Shown here: positions 41,993-50,294 of the stretch, in pieces | How the letters are laid out: each line of letters begins with the position of its first letter | Numbering within the stretch: the stretch's first letter is position 1 | From: Streptomyces bungoensis | GTDB taxonomy: Bacteria > Actinomycetota > Actinomycetes > Streptomycetales > Streptomycetaceae | Direction of reading: 5' to 3' | Length of the DNA: 64,000 bases | NCBI RefSeq assembly: GCF_001514215.1 | Contig: NZ_KQ948865.1 | Coordinates: forward strand, 62,001-126,000 | Position numbers and translations under genes: made by a program | Notes under the pieces: generated by a model | The model's database searches: none | What the model was told of the DNA's origin: nothing | Seen by the model: only the letters and a program-made list of their open reading frames with translations

Positions 41993-42571
41993 GTGACGGC
42001 CACGCCGTACCCCGTCAGCGAGATCGTCGCGACCCGCCGGCCGCACCGGAAGGACGCCGCCCGCAACTACGACGCCCTCCTCGCCGCCGCCCGGGAGGCG
42101 TTCGCCGAGCACGGCGCGGAGGCCTCCCTGGAGGACATCGCCCGCCGCGCGGGCGTGGGCATCGGCACCCTGTACCGCAACTTCCCCACCCGCCGCGACC
42201 TCTTCGAGACCGTCTACGCCGACGAGGTCGACGCCCTGTGCCAGGCGGCCGTCGAGCTGGCCGGCCGGGAGCCGTGGGAGGCCCTGACGGCCTGGCTGGA
42301 CCGGTTCGCCGGCTACATGGTCACCAAGCGCGCGGTACGCGAGGCCCTGAACGACGAGTCGGACATCTTCGTGGCCTGCCGCGACTCGATGTACGCGGCC
42401 GGCGGCCCGCTGCTGGAGCGCGCCCAGCAGGCGGGCGCGGCCCGGGCCGACATGGACTTCGGGGACCTGCTGCGGATGGTCGCCGGCATCACGGCGACGG
42501 CCTTCGAGGACGACGCCCGGCGCCGGCGCGTCCTGTCCATCGCCCTGGACGGCGTGCGCACCGGCCGCTGA
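41993..42571 (+). CDS. TetR-family repressor of the adjacent efflux pump
   Basis: This 192-aa protein has the TetR helix-turn-helix at about residues 25-70: AREAFAEHGAEASLEDIARR, then AGVGIGTLYRNFPTRRDLFE. The C-terminal ligand domain is the SbtR/TetR_C type with EALNDESDIFVACRDSM. The start is GTG 41993 with GGGAGG upstream. Its position next to three palindromes and a divergent DHA2 pump makes it their local repressor, released by an unknown small molecule. Confidence 0.92.
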   Translation: MTATPYPVSEIVATRRPHRKDAARNYDALLAAAREAFAEHGAEASLEDIARRAGVGIGTLYRNFPTRRDLFETVYADEVDALCQAAVELAGREPWEALTAWLDRFAGYMVTKRAVREALNDESDIFVACRDSMYAAGGPLLERAQQAGAARADMDFGDLLRMVAGITATAFEDDARRRRVLSIALDGVRTGR

Positions 42572-42595
42572 GCCCGGCTCCCCCGGTTGTGCGGG

Positions 42596-43111
42596 CTACT
42601 TGATGAGCGCGTTGGCCACCACCACGATCACCCCGAGCAGCGCGTCGCCCAGGCCGATCAGGGCGGCGACCGGCCAACTGCTCCTGGCCCGGCGTGCGGT
42701 GACCAGTCCGAGGGTGAACAGGATCGCCATGTTCAGGCCGAACGCCGGGTACTCCACGCCGGTCGCGGACCACCAGCCCCAGCCCGCGCCCGCGAGCAGG
42801 AACACCGTCGGCAGCACGGCCGTGACCAGCGGCCACTCGTCGGCGAGGGCACGCAGGGCGACCAGGCGGCGGCGTGGGTCGCGCTCGGCGATGTAGTGGG
42901 CGTAGCCGTGGGCCAGGGCGGAGGCGAAGGCGGTGACCAGCAGCCAGAGCGCGTCGTAGCGGCGGCTGGCGGCGGAGTTGTGGCCGTACTGGGTGAGCGC
43001 GGCGACCAGTGAGCTGGCGAGGACGGCGCCGTAGACACCCCCGAACAGCACGGCCTCGCGCGTGCCGTGCCCCCGGCGCGGCTCGCCGGCGGCCGCCGTT
43101 GAATCGGCCAT
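42596..43111 (-). CDS. Small integral membrane protein of unknown function
   Basis: This 171-aa protein has four or five hydrophobic helices: AVLFGGVYGAVLASSLVAAL, ALWLLVTAFASALAHGYAHY, a third around LVTAVLPTVFLLAGAGWGWW, and two more toward ALLGVIVVVANALIK. I do not recognise the family. No catalytic motif stands out; the HGYAHYIAE region between helices holds two histidines and a glutamate. The start at 43111 gives MADST; no good ribosome site is visible. It is convergent with the TetR gene and divergent from the cupin gene. Confidence 0.72.
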   Translation of the reverse strand: MADSTAAAGEPRRGHGTREAVLFGGVYGAVLASSLVAALTQYGHNSAASRRYDALWLLVTAFASALAHGYAHYIAERDPRRRLVALRALADEWPLVTAVLPTVFLLAGAGWGWWSATGVEYPAFGLNMAILFTLGLVTARRARSSWPVAALIGLGDALLGVIVVVANALIK

Positions 43112-43239
43112 GCCTCCCACGATGACCCGCACCGGCCCGGCCCGCCACTCGCCGGCCCGACGAAGTGTCCTCCCACCAGCCCCGATGCCGCACACTCTGT
43201 CGACGGCCGGGCGGCCCGCACCCTGGCTAGGGTCGGCGC

Positions 43240-43584
43240 ATGACGCACAGCTTCGCGCTCCACATCCCGGACGCCGCCCTCGAACCCGAGCCCCTCGACC
43301 CGGAGCAGATCGTCTCCGGCAGCCCGGAGGTGACCGGGAAGGTGGTCTGGGAGTCGGCGGACGGCCGGCAGATCCGCGGCATCTGGCAGATCACGCCCGG
43401 CGTGGTCACCGACACCGAGGCGGACGAGCTGTTCGTGGTGGTCAGCGGGTCGGCGACGATCGAGGTCGAGGGCGGGCCGGTGCTGCGGGTGGGGCCCGGC
43501 GACATGGCCGTGCTGCGCGCCGGCGACCGTACGACGTGGACGGTGCACGAGACGCTGCGCAAGGCGTACGCGATCACCCTGTGA
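43240..43584 (+). CDS. Cupin-domain protein
   Basis: This 114-aa protein has a single small beta-barrel of the cupin type. Motif 1 is degenerate (TDTEADELFVVVSGSATIEV) and motif 2 is GPGDMAVLRAGDRTTWTVHE. The GxIWQITPG segment and ELFVV...G pattern are typical of the DUF861/EutQ-like small cupins found next to amine or sugar catabolic genes. Function is not defined. AGGGT precedes the ATG. A hairpin follows the gene. Confidence 0.85.
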   Translation: MTHSFALHIPDAALEPEPLDPEQIVSGSPEVTGKVVWESADGRQIRGIWQITPGVVTDTEADELFVVVSGSATIEVEGGPVLRVGPGDMAVLRAGDRTTWTVHETLRKAYAITL

Positions 43585-43606
43585 GGCCCGGGGGCGGCGC
43601 CGTCGT

Positions 43607-43629
43607 GCCGTGACCTCCGGCGTCACGGC
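43607..43629. terminator. Terminator hairpin after the cupin gene
   Basis: GCCGTGAC and GTCACGGC form a perfect 8-bp stem around the loop CTCCGGC, 23 bp after the cupin stop. No U tract follows. It also lies about 45 bp upstream of the -35 of the next transcription unit. Confidence 0.7.
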
Positions 43630-43676
43630 CTGACCGGTCCACGCGGCGGTGGCGCTGTCGAAGGGGGACCGGAACC

Positions 43677-43703
43677 TTGACACGCTCCATTTGTCAGAAC
43701 AAA
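43677..43703 (+). promoter_or_regulatory. Promoter -35 and LacI-type operator upstream of the first Gfo/Idh gene
   Basis: A consensus TTGACA lies at 43677-43682 and is followed by the palindrome TTTGT-CAGA-ACAAA at 43690-43703. A binding protein here would sit between -35 and -10. A clear -10 is not visible. Read on the opposite strand, the operator upstream of the dioxygenase gene shares 12 of 13 bases (TTGTCAG-A/T-ACAAA). Confidence 0.7.
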
Positions 43704-43755
43704 GGTGGCCCGCACAGAAGCATGGACCCGTCCAATGAGGTCAAGAGGGGCTGTC

Positions 43756-44916
43756 ATGGTGGATGCGCTCGGTGTCGCCGTCGTCGGGTTCGGGTGGATG
43801 GGCCGGGTGCACACCCAGGCCTACGCCCGCGTCCGGCACCACTATCCGCGGCTCCCCCTGCGTCCGGAACTGGTCGCGGTGGCCGAGGAGGTGCCGGGGC
43901 GGGCCGAGGAGGCCGCCGAGCGGTACGGCTTCGCGACGGCGACCCGCGACTGGCGGGAGGTGGCCGCCGACCCGCGGGTGCGGGCCGTCAGCGTCACCGC
44001 TCCCAACTTCCTGCACCGGGAGATCGGCGTCGCGATGGCCGAGGCGGGCAAGCACCTGTGGATCGAGAAGCCGGTCGGGCTGACCGGTGAGGACGCCCGC
44101 GCGGTCGCCGACGCCGTCGCCCGGGCCGGCGTCCAGGGCGCGGTCGGGTTCAACTACCGCAACGCGCCCGCCGTGGAGGCCGCCCGCGACCTGATCGCCT
44201 CCGGCGGGATCGGTACGGTCACCCATGTCCGCATCCGCCTGTTCAGCGACTACGCGGCCCACCCGGACGGCGCGCTGACGTGGCGTTACGAGCGCGAGCG
44301 GGGCGGCAGCGGGGTGCTCGGCGACCTGGCCTCGCACGGCGCCGACCTGGCCAGGTTCCTGCTCGGCGACATCGCCTCGCTGACCGCGGACACGGCGGTG
44401 TTCGTCCCGCAGCGGGCGCGTCCGGCCGGCGCCACCGCGGGCCACGCGCTGGCCTCGGGCGGCGAGCCGGGCCCGGTCGAGAACGAGGACTACGTCGGCT
44501 GCCTGCTGCGCTTCGCCTCCGGCGCCCGCGGCGTCCTGGAGGCCTGCCGGGTATCGGTCGGCGAGCAGAACAACTACGGCTTCGAGGTGCACGGCACCAG
44601 GGGCGCGGTGTTCTGGGACTTCCGCAGGATGAACGAGCTCGGGGTGAGCCGCGGCACGGCCTACCAGGACGAGCCGGTGAGCACCGTGTACGTCGGCCCG
44701 GGCGACGGCGAGTTCGCCGCGTTCCAGCCGGGCGCGGCCAACGCGATGGGCTACGACGACCTCAAGGTCATCGAGGCCCACCGGTTCCTGCGCTCGATCG
44801 CGGAGGGCAGGCCGTACGGCACCACCCTCGCGGACGCGGTGCGCAGCGCCGAGGTGCTGGACGCCATGGTGGTGTCGGCCGAGAGCGGCGCGTGGGTCAG
44901 CCTGCCGTCGTCGTAG
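43756..44916 (+). CDS. Gfo/Idh/MocA family dehydrogenase
   Basis: This 386-aa NAD(P)-dependent enzyme has the Rossmann loop VAVVGFGWMGRVHTQAYA, the family motif LWIEKPVGL and the catalytic-region GVLGDLASHGADLARFLLGD (helix with conserved Asp and His). The C-terminal substrate domain is of the IolG/IolX-like size. Members oxidise polyols, sugars or inositols. ATG 43756 has AAGAGGGG upstream. It ends with a 20-bp overlap with the convergent LacI-like gene. The substrate is probably the one imported by the ABC system at 49.4-52.4 kb, as both share an operator. Confidence 0.9.
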   Translation: MVDALGVAVVGFGWMGRVHTQAYARVRHHYPRLPLRPELVAVAEEVPGRAEEAAERYGFATATRDWREVAADPRVRAVSVTAPNFLHREIGVAMAEAGKHLWIEKPVGLTGEDARAVADAVARAGVQGAVGFNYRNAPAVEAARDLIASGGIGTVTHVRIRLFSDYAAHPDGALTWRYERERGGSGVLGDLASHGADLARFLLGDIASLTADTAVFVPQRARPAGATAGHALASGGEPGPVENEDYVGCLLRFASGARGVLEACRVSVGEQNNYGFEVHGTRGAVFWDFRRMNELGVSRGTAYQDEPVSTVYVGPGDGEFAAFQPGAANAMGYDDLKVIEAHRFLRSIAEGRPYGTTLADAVRSAEVLDAMVVSAESGAWVSLPSS

Positions 44917-45928
44917 GCATGTTGTACGGGGTGACCACCTGGATGGCGGACGGCAGGACCGGCCCGGCCGGCGGCAGGGCGCCGTGGTGGCGCATCACCT
45001 CGTGGCAGGCCTCGCGCAGGTCGTGCCGCAGGTCGTGGTGGAGCACGGCGGACAGGCGGTGCTCGCGCAGCAGGCGGGTGTTGTCGTGGTCGAGGTCGTG
45101 CGCGACGAACACCGCGCACTCCCGGCCGAGGTCGGCGAAGGCGCGCAGGGTGGCGTTGTTGCCGCCGCCGATGGAGTACACGGCCCGGATCTCCGGGTCG
45201 CGTTCGAGCGCGGCGCGGACGAGGTCGTACTGGGTGGCGTCCAGGCCCTGCCCCTCGGCCGTCTCCACCAGCGTGCGCTGCGGGTGCCGGGCCCGCATGA
45301 CGCTGCGGAATCCCATCTCCCGCTCCTCCTCGTTGCGGAAGAAGCCGCTGCTGAGGCTGGTGAGGACGTTGCCGGGCCGGTCGCCGAGCCACTGGCCCGT
45401 CAGATAGGCGGCGGTCGCGCCCGCGGCCCGGTTGTCGATGCCGACGTAGGCGAGACGGCCGCTGGCGGGCAGGTCGGTGACGAGGGTGACGACGGGGATG
45501 CCGGCCGCGATGAGCCGGCCGACTGCGGCGGTGATCTCGGGGACGTCCGGCGCCTTGAGGATCACGCCCTGCGAGCCCCGGCGGGCGATCCGGTCCAGCG
45601 TCGCGACCTGCTCGGCCACGGGTCCGGTCTCGCGGAAGTGGAAGCGGGAGCGGACCACCGCCGGGTGCAGCGCGGGCAGCTCGGCCTCCAGGGCGGCGCG
45701 CACGGCGGTGGTGAACCGCTCGGGCGCCCGCACCACGATGTCGACCATGAAGGTCCGGCCCACCAGCCGGACCTGGGTGCGCTGCCGGTCCAGGTCGGCG
45801 ATGGCGCGGTGCACCTCCCGCGCGGTGCTCTCCCGCACGCCTCCCCTGCCGTTCAGCACCCGGTCCACGGTGGCCTCGCTGAGTCCTGCCTGTCGTGCGA
45901 TCTCCCGGAGGGGGAACGGGTGGCCCAT
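44897..45928 (-). CDS. LacI-family transcriptional regulator of the catabolic locus
   Basis: This 343-aa protein begins with a LacI-type helix-turn-helix, FPLREIARQAGLSEATVDRV and LNGRGGVRESTAREVHRAI. The effector domain is of the periplasmic sugar-binding type (GIPVVTLVTDLPASGRLAYV, YSIGGGNNATLRAF). That form is close to ribose/inositol-type sensors and fits the ABC importer family nearby. ATG 45928 has AAGGAG 7 bp upstream. It is divergent from the dioxygenase gene over a TTTGT-N4-ACAAG palindrome, which is probably its own operator. Confidence 0.9.
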   Translation of the reverse strand: MGHPFPLREIARQAGLSEATVDRVLNGRGGVRESTAREVHRAIADLDRQRTQVRLVGRTFMVDIVVRAPERFTTAVRAALEAELPALHPAVVRSRFHFRETGPVAEQVATLDRIARRGSQGVILKAPDVPEITAAVGRLIAAGIPVVTLVTDLPASGRLAYVGIDNRAAGATAAYLTGQWLGDRPGNVLTSLSSGFFRNEEEREMGFRSVMRARHPQRTLVETAEGQGLDATQYDLVRAALERDPEIRAVYSIGGGNNATLRAFADLGRECAVFVAHDLDHDNTRLLREHRLSAVLHHDLRHDLREACHEVMRHHGALPPAGPVLPSAIQVVTPYNMPTTTAG

Positions 45929-45980
45929 GGACCGGCTCCTTGAGGGGTTTTTGATGGTTGCCTGCTGGTTGTTCGAGGGG

Positions 45981-45994
45981 TTTGTACTGACAAG
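45981..45994. promoter_or_regulatory. LacI-type operator between the regulator and dioxygenase genes
   Basis: TTTGT-ACTG-ACAAG forms a near-perfect palindrome in the 110-bp divergent region. Read on the other strand it is CTTGTCAGTACAAA, which matches the site at 43690 except at the first and one central base. It probably mediates repression of the dioxygenase operon and autoregulation. Confidence 0.7.
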
Positions 45995-46038
45995 AATGAC
46001 AGGGCCGCGTCGCTCCCGTGACCGAAAGAAGGACACCG

Positions 46039-47205
46039 ATGTCCCTCACCCCCGCAGCCGGCCCCGCCTGGCTGTCCGAGCAGGACTGCGACCTCGGCGC
46101 GCTGCGCGCCCTGGTCGAGCGGACCACCGACCTCGCCGACCACCCGTACGCGGACTCCGTGGACCGGGGCGTCCCGGTGTACGACGGGGAGCGGCTGCGC
46201 GCCGCCGGTGACCGCCGCGCCGTGCAGGCCGAGCTGGTGCGGGCCCTGGCGGACGGTCCCGGCATCGTGGTGTTCAAGGGCGCGTTCCCCGACCCGGAGG
46301 TCGTCGACCGGGCCACGGCCGTCTTCGACGCCCTGATCGCCGCACAGCGCGCCTCGGGCGCGGCGGCCGGGGACCACTTCGCCCGGCCGGGCGCCAACGA
46401 CCGGGTGTGGAACGCGCTGGAGAAGGGCGCGCTGCACGACCCCGCCGCGTTCGCGGACTACTACGCCAACGACCTGCTGGCCCTGGTCGCCGAGGCCTGG
46501 CTGGGCCCCGGCTACCAGGTGACCTCGCAGATCAACGTGGTCAACCCGGGCGGCGCCGCGCAGACGGTGCACCGCGACTACCACCTCGGATTCCTGGCGA
46601 ACGAGGTCGCGGCCCGCTACCCCGCCCAGGTGCACCGCCTCTCCCCCGTGCTCACCCTCCAGGGCGCCGTCGCGCACTGCGACATGCCGGTGGAGTCGGG
46701 TCCGACGCTGTACCTGCCGTACTCGCAGCGGTACGAGCCGGGGTACCTGGCCTGGCGGCTCCCCGAGTTCCAGGCCTACTTCGAGGCGCACCACGTCCAG
46801 CTCCCGCTGGCCAAGGGCGACGCGGTGTTCTTCAACCCGGCACTGTTCCACGCCGCCGGCTCGAACCGCTCGGCGGACGTCCGCCGGATGGCGAACCTGC
46901 TCCAGGTGTCCTCCGCGTTCGGGCGGGCCATGGAGACCGTGGACCGGGCGGCGGTCGTGGACGCGGTGTACCCCGTCCTGCTGGAGCGCAGGGCCGAGGG
47001 CGTGGGCGAGCGGTGGCTGGCGAACGTGGTCGCCGCGTGCGCCGAGGGCTACCCCTTCCCCACCAACCTCGACGGCGACCCGCCGGTCGACGGCCTCGCC
47101 CCGCCCTCGCAGGCCGACCTGGTACGCCGGGCCCTGCGCGAGGAATGGACCCCCGGCACGCTCCGCGAGGAGCTGCGCGCGGCCGCCCGGCGGCGCGAGA
47201 GCTGA
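46039..47205 (+). CDS. Phytanoyl-CoA dioxygenase-family (Fe(II)/2-oxoglutarate) protein
   Basis: This 388-aa protein has the non-heme iron facial triad of the PhyH family: His178 and Asp180 in TVHRDYH, and His271 in FFNPALFHAAGSNRS, with the arginine that binds 2-oxoglutarate likely in NRSADVRR. Such enzymes hydroxylate small molecules or remove alkyl groups. In a sugar/cyclitol operon it could hydroxylate or demethylate the imported compound. This is inferred. ATG 46039 has AGAAGGA upstream. It is the first gene of a unit with the SDR at 47216 and perhaps the Gfo/Idh gene at 48055. Confidence 0.85.
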   Translation: MSLTPAAGPAWLSEQDCDLGALRALVERTTDLADHPYADSVDRGVPVYDGERLRAAGDRRAVQAELVRALADGPGIVVFKGAFPDPEVVDRATAVFDALIAAQRASGAAAGDHFARPGANDRVWNALEKGALHDPAAFADYYANDLLALVAEAWLGPGYQVTSQINVVNPGGAAQTVHRDYHLGFLANEVAARYPAQVHRLSPVLTLQGAVAHCDMPVESGPTLYLPYSQRYEPGYLAWRLPEFQAYFEAHHVQLPLAKGDAVFFNPALFHAAGSNRSADVRRMANLLQVSSAFGRAMETVDRAAVVDAVYPVLLERRAEGVGERWLANVVAACAEGYPFPTNLDGDPPVDGLAPPSQADLVRRALREEWTPGTLREELRAAARRRES

Positions 47206-47215
47206 GGAGAGACCC

Positions 47216-47992
47216 ATGGGACTGCTCGACGACAAGGTCGTCCTCGTCAACGGCGGCAGCCAGGGCGTGGGCGCCGCGATCGCGCGGGCCGCCGTGCGGG
47301 AGGGGGCGGCGGTGACCGTGACCGGCCGCCGCCCCGGGCCCGGTGAGGCGCTGGTGGCCGAACTGGCGGCGGCGGGCGGCAAGGCGGCGTTCCACCGCGC
47401 CGACCTGGCGGACGCCGCGCAGGCGAAGGCGTCGGTGGCCGCGGCCGTCGAGGCGTACGGCCGGATCGACTGCCTGGTGAACTCGGCGGGGCTGACGTCG
47501 CGGGGCACCCTGCTGGACACCACGCCCGAACTGTTCGACGCGCACATCGCGATCAACCTCAAGGCGCCGTTCTTCGCGATGCAGGCGGCGGTCGCCGACA
47601 TGGTGGCCCGCGGGGCGCCGGGCACGATCGTCAACGTCATCACCTCGTCGGCGCACGGCGGCCAGCCGTTCCTCGCCCCGTACGTCGCCGCGAAGGCGGG
47701 TCTCGTGGGCCTGACCCGGAACGCGGCGCACGCCCACCGCTGGGACCGGATCCGGATCAACGGCCTGAACATCGGCTGGACCGCCACCGAGGGCGAGGAC
47801 GCCACCCAGCGCGCCTTCCACGGCGCCGGCGACGACTGGCAGGAGCAGGCCGCGGCACGGCTGCCGATGGGCAGGCTCGGCCGGCCGGACGAGATCGCCG
47901 ACTTCGTGGTCCTCCTGCTGTCCGACCGCTCGGGCGTGGTCACCGGCTCGGTGATCGACTGGGACCAGAACGTCCTCGGCGGCCTCGACTAG
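47216..47992 (+). CDS. SDR family oxidoreductase
   Basis: This 258-aa classical short-chain dehydrogenase has the cofactor loop VLVNGGSQGVGAAIA, NSAGLTSRG in place of NNAG, the catalytic serine in NVITSSAHGG and tyrosine-lysine in APYVAAKAGLVGLTR. The tail ends VTGSVIDWDQNVLGGLD. It should oxidise or reduce a hydroxyl of the pathway intermediate. It starts 10 bp after the dioxygenase stop with GAGGAGA upstream, so the two are co-transcribed. Confidence 0.92.
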   Translation: MGLLDDKVVLVNGGSQGVGAAIARAAVREGAAVTVTGRRPGPGEALVAELAAAGGKAAFHRADLADAAQAKASVAAAVEAYGRIDCLVNSAGLTSRGTLLDTTPELFDAHIAINLKAPFFAMQAAVADMVARGAPGTIVNVITSSAHGGQPFLAPYVAAKAGLVGLTRNAAHAHRWDRIRINGLNIGWTATEGEDATQRAFHGAGDDWQEQAAARLPMGRLGRPDEIADFVVLLLSDRSGVVTGSVIDWDQNVLGGLD

Positions 47993-48054
47993 CCGTCAGC
48001 CTCCTCCCGTACCACCGCACGTCCGCACTTCGCACCTTAGGAGCCGCACCCCTC

Positions 48055-49059
48055 ATGCGCATCGGAATCCTCGGCCTCGGCCGCATCGGCGCCTTCCACG
48101 CCGAGACCCTCTCCGCACTGGACGCCGTCGAGTCGCTCGTCGTCGCCGACCCCTTCGCGGACGCCGCGAAGGTCGCCGCCGAGCGGTTCGGCGCCGAGGT
48201 CGCCGACTCGCCGGAGGCCCTGCTGGCCGCCGGGGTGGACGGCCTGGTCGTCGCCGCGGCCACGGACGCCCACCCGGCGCTGATCCTGGCCGGTGCCGAG
48301 GCCGGCGTGCCGGTCTTCTGCGAGAAGCCGGTCGCCCGCACCATGGCCGAGGGCATGGAGGTCCTCAAGGCCCTGCGCGGCCACGACGTGCCCGTGCAGA
48401 TCGGCTACAACCGCCGCTTCGACGCGGGCTTCGCCGCCGCGCGGGCCGCCGTACGCGCCGGTGAGCTGGGCGCGCTGCACACCGTGCGCTCCACGACCCT
48501 GGACCCGGCGCCGCCGCCGGCCGCGTACGTCGCCGCCTCCGGCGGCATCTTCCGCGACTGCTCCGTGCACGACTTCGACATCATCCGCTGGGTGACCGGC
48601 CACGAGGTCACCGAGGTGTACGCGGTGGGCGGCAACCGGGGCGCCGCCTACATCAGGGAGGCGGGCGACGCGGACACCACCGGCGCGATCCTCACCCTGG
48701 ACGACGGCACGATCGCGGTGGTCTCCAACTCGCGCCACAACGCCCGGGGTTACGACGTGCGCATGGAACTGCACGGCTTCGCGGACTCCCTCGCCGTCGG
48801 TCTGGACGACAAGCTGCCGCTGCGCTCGGTCGAGCCGGGCGTGACCTTCCCGGCCGGCACCCCGCACGACTTCTTCATGGACCGCTTCACCGACGCCTAC
48901 CGCGCCGAACTGACGGCCTTCACCGAGGTGGTGGCGGGCACCCGCCCCTCTCCGTGCACCGTCGAGGACGCCCTGGAGGCGGGCTGGATCGCGGAGGCCT
49001 GCACCCTGTCCCTGCACGAGCACCGCCCGGTGACGCTCGCGGAGGTACGCGGGGACTGA
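48055..49059 (+). CDS. Gfo/Idh/MocA family dehydrogenase, inositol 2-dehydrogenase-like
   Basis: This 334-aa enzyme begins MRIGILGLGRIGAFHAETLS and has VFCEKPVARTM, QIGYNRRFDAGF and GGIFRDCSVHDFDIIRWVTG, where the Asp/His of the last motif are the usual catalytic pair. The pattern is that of inositol 2-dehydrogenases (IolG), but other polyols are possible. The start at 48055 follows AGGAG. It ends just before a strong bidirectional terminator, so it is the last gene of the rightward unit. Confidence 0.9.
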   Translation: MRIGILGLGRIGAFHAETLSALDAVESLVVADPFADAAKVAAERFGAEVADSPEALLAAGVDGLVVAAATDAHPALILAGAEAGVPVFCEKPVARTMAEGMEVLKALRGHDVPVQIGYNRRFDAGFAAARAAVRAGELGALHTVRSTTLDPAPPPAAYVAASGGIFRDCSVHDFDIIRWVTGHEVTEVYAVGGNRGAAYIREAGDADTTGAILTLDDGTIAVVSNSRHNARGYDVRMELHGFADSLAVGLDDKLPLRSVEPGVTFPAGTPHDFFMDRFTDAYRAELTAFTEVVAGTRPSPCTVEDALEAGWIAEACTLSLHEHRPVTLAEVRGD

Positions 49060-49070
49060 GACGCGCGAAG

Positions 49071-49098
49071 ACGGCGCCGGGCGTGGGTCCGGCGCCGT
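49071..49098. terminator. Bidirectional terminator at the convergent junction
   Basis: ACGGCGCCGG and CCGGCGCCGT are perfect 10-base arms around an 8-base loop, 11 bp after the Gfo/Idh stop and 21 bp from the end of the convergent small gene. It can stop transcripts from both sides. Confidence 0.8.
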
Positions 49099-49119
49099 AC
49101 GCGTGCCCTGCCGGCCGCG

Positions 49120-49311
49120 TCAGCCGCAGTACCGCACCAGCCACTCGTCCGCGTGGTACCGGTCCCGTGCCGGGTCCGGCAGGGTCGCGGGCCTGGTCTC
49201 CACCATGTCCTCCGGGCGTATCCGCTCGGGCAGGCGGCTGAAGCGCTGGGTGTGCGGGGCCGTCTCGGTGGCTTCCCGGGGCGCCGTGTCCGGCTGGGTG
49301 CGATGTGCCAT
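49120..49311 (-). CDS. 63-aa small protein of unknown function
   Basis: From ATG 49311 this frame encodes 63 residues, preceded by an excellent ribosome site (GGGAGGA). The N-terminal 25 residues are polar and Thr/Pro/Glu-rich. The C-terminal part, RFSRLPERIRPEDMVETRP and then DEWLVRYCG, is more structured and ends in a Cys-Gly. No hydrophobic helix or signal peptide is seen. It follows the ABC importer ATPase gene by 83 bp and may be its last co-transcribed gene. The strong ribosome site is the main support for its being real. Confidence 0.6.
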   Translation of the reverse strand: MAHRTQPDTAPREATETAPHTQRFSRLPERIRPEDMVETRPATLPDPARDRYHADEWLVRYCG

Positions 49312-49394
49312 GTCGTCCTCCCGTCGTCGCGGGCGTTCCCCCGTCGGAAGGTGGAACGCCCGCGTGCCCCGGTTGGTTCCCGGCCTGCGCCCGG

Positions 49395-50288
49395 TCAATC
49401 CCCCGCGGGCGCTGTGAGGTCGTCCCCGCCCGGGAGACCGCCGGTGTCGACGCCGCGGACCTGCGCCAGTTCGTGCTTGAGGGCCGCGAGTTCGGCGCCG
49501 CCCGCCATGTGGTTGGTCAGCTCCTCCAGGCCGACCTCGCTGCGGGGGGCGCTCAGCTCCAGGGTGCCCAGGCGCAGGACGCTGAAGTGGTCGCCGACCA
49601 TGTAGGCGTGGTGGGGGTTGTGGGTGATGAAGATGACGCCCAGCCCGCGGTCGCGGGCGGCGGCGACGTACTTCAGCACCACGCCCGACTGCTTGACGCC
49701 CAGGGCGGCGGTCGGCTCGTCGAGGATGAGCACGCGGGCGCCGAAGTAGACGGCGCGGGCGATGGCCACGCACTGGCGCTGGCCGCCGGACAGGGTGCCG
49801 ATGGGCTGTTCGAGGTCGTCCAGGACGATGCCCATGTTGCGCAGTTCCCGGTCGGCGGTGGCCTTCATGCGGGCGATGTCCAGGCGGCGGACCGGCCAGG
49901 GGCCCTTGGTCATCTCCGAGCCGAGGAAGAAGTTGCGCCACACCGGCATCAGCGGCACCGTCGCCAGGTCCTGGTAGACGGTGGCGATGCCGCGGTCGAG
50001 GGCTTCGCGCGGGGTGCTGAAGCGCACCGGCTGCCCGTCGACGAGGAACTCGCCCTCGGTGTGCTGGTGCAGCCCCGAGACGATCTTGATGAGGGTGGAC
50101 TTGCCGGCGCCGTTGTCGCCGAGGACGCAGGTCACCTTCGCGGGGTGGACGGCGAGGTCGACGCCGTGCAGGGCGCGGATGTTGCCGTAGGACTTGCCCG
50201 CGCCGCGCAGCTCGACCAGGGGGGCCTCGCCGGGGGGCGGGGGGTCGGCGAGGACGGCGCCGTGCGTGCCGGCTTCGTTGCTTGTCAT
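49395..50288 (-). CDS. Sugar ABC transporter ATP-binding protein, single-domain FrcA/RbsA type
   Basis: This 297-aa ATPase has Walker A GDNGAGKST, the Q-loop TVYQDLATVPLM, signature GTLSGGQRQCVAIARAV, Walker B VLILDEPTAALG and the H-loop IFITHNPHHAY. Ribose-type transporters usually have a double ATPase of about 500 aa (RbsA); this one has a single copy, as in FrcA of the fructose/inositol importers. It starts 6 bp after the permease stop. It energises uptake by the permease and lipoprotein of the same operon. Confidence 0.93.
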   Translation of the reverse strand: MTSNEAGTHGAVLADPPPPGEAPLVELRGAGKSYGNIRALHGVDLAVHPAKVTCVLGDNGAGKSTLIKIVSGLHQHTEGEFLVDGQPVRFSTPREALDRGIATVYQDLATVPLMPVWRNFFLGSEMTKGPWPVRRLDIARMKATADRELRNMGIVLDDLEQPIGTLSGGQRQCVAIARAVYFGARVLILDEPTAALGVKQSGVVLKYVAAARDRGLGVIFITHNPHHAYMVGDHFSVLRLGTLELSAPRSEVGLEELTNHMAGGAELAALKHELAQVRGVDTGGLPGGDDLTAPAGD

Positions 50289-50294
50289 CGCGGG

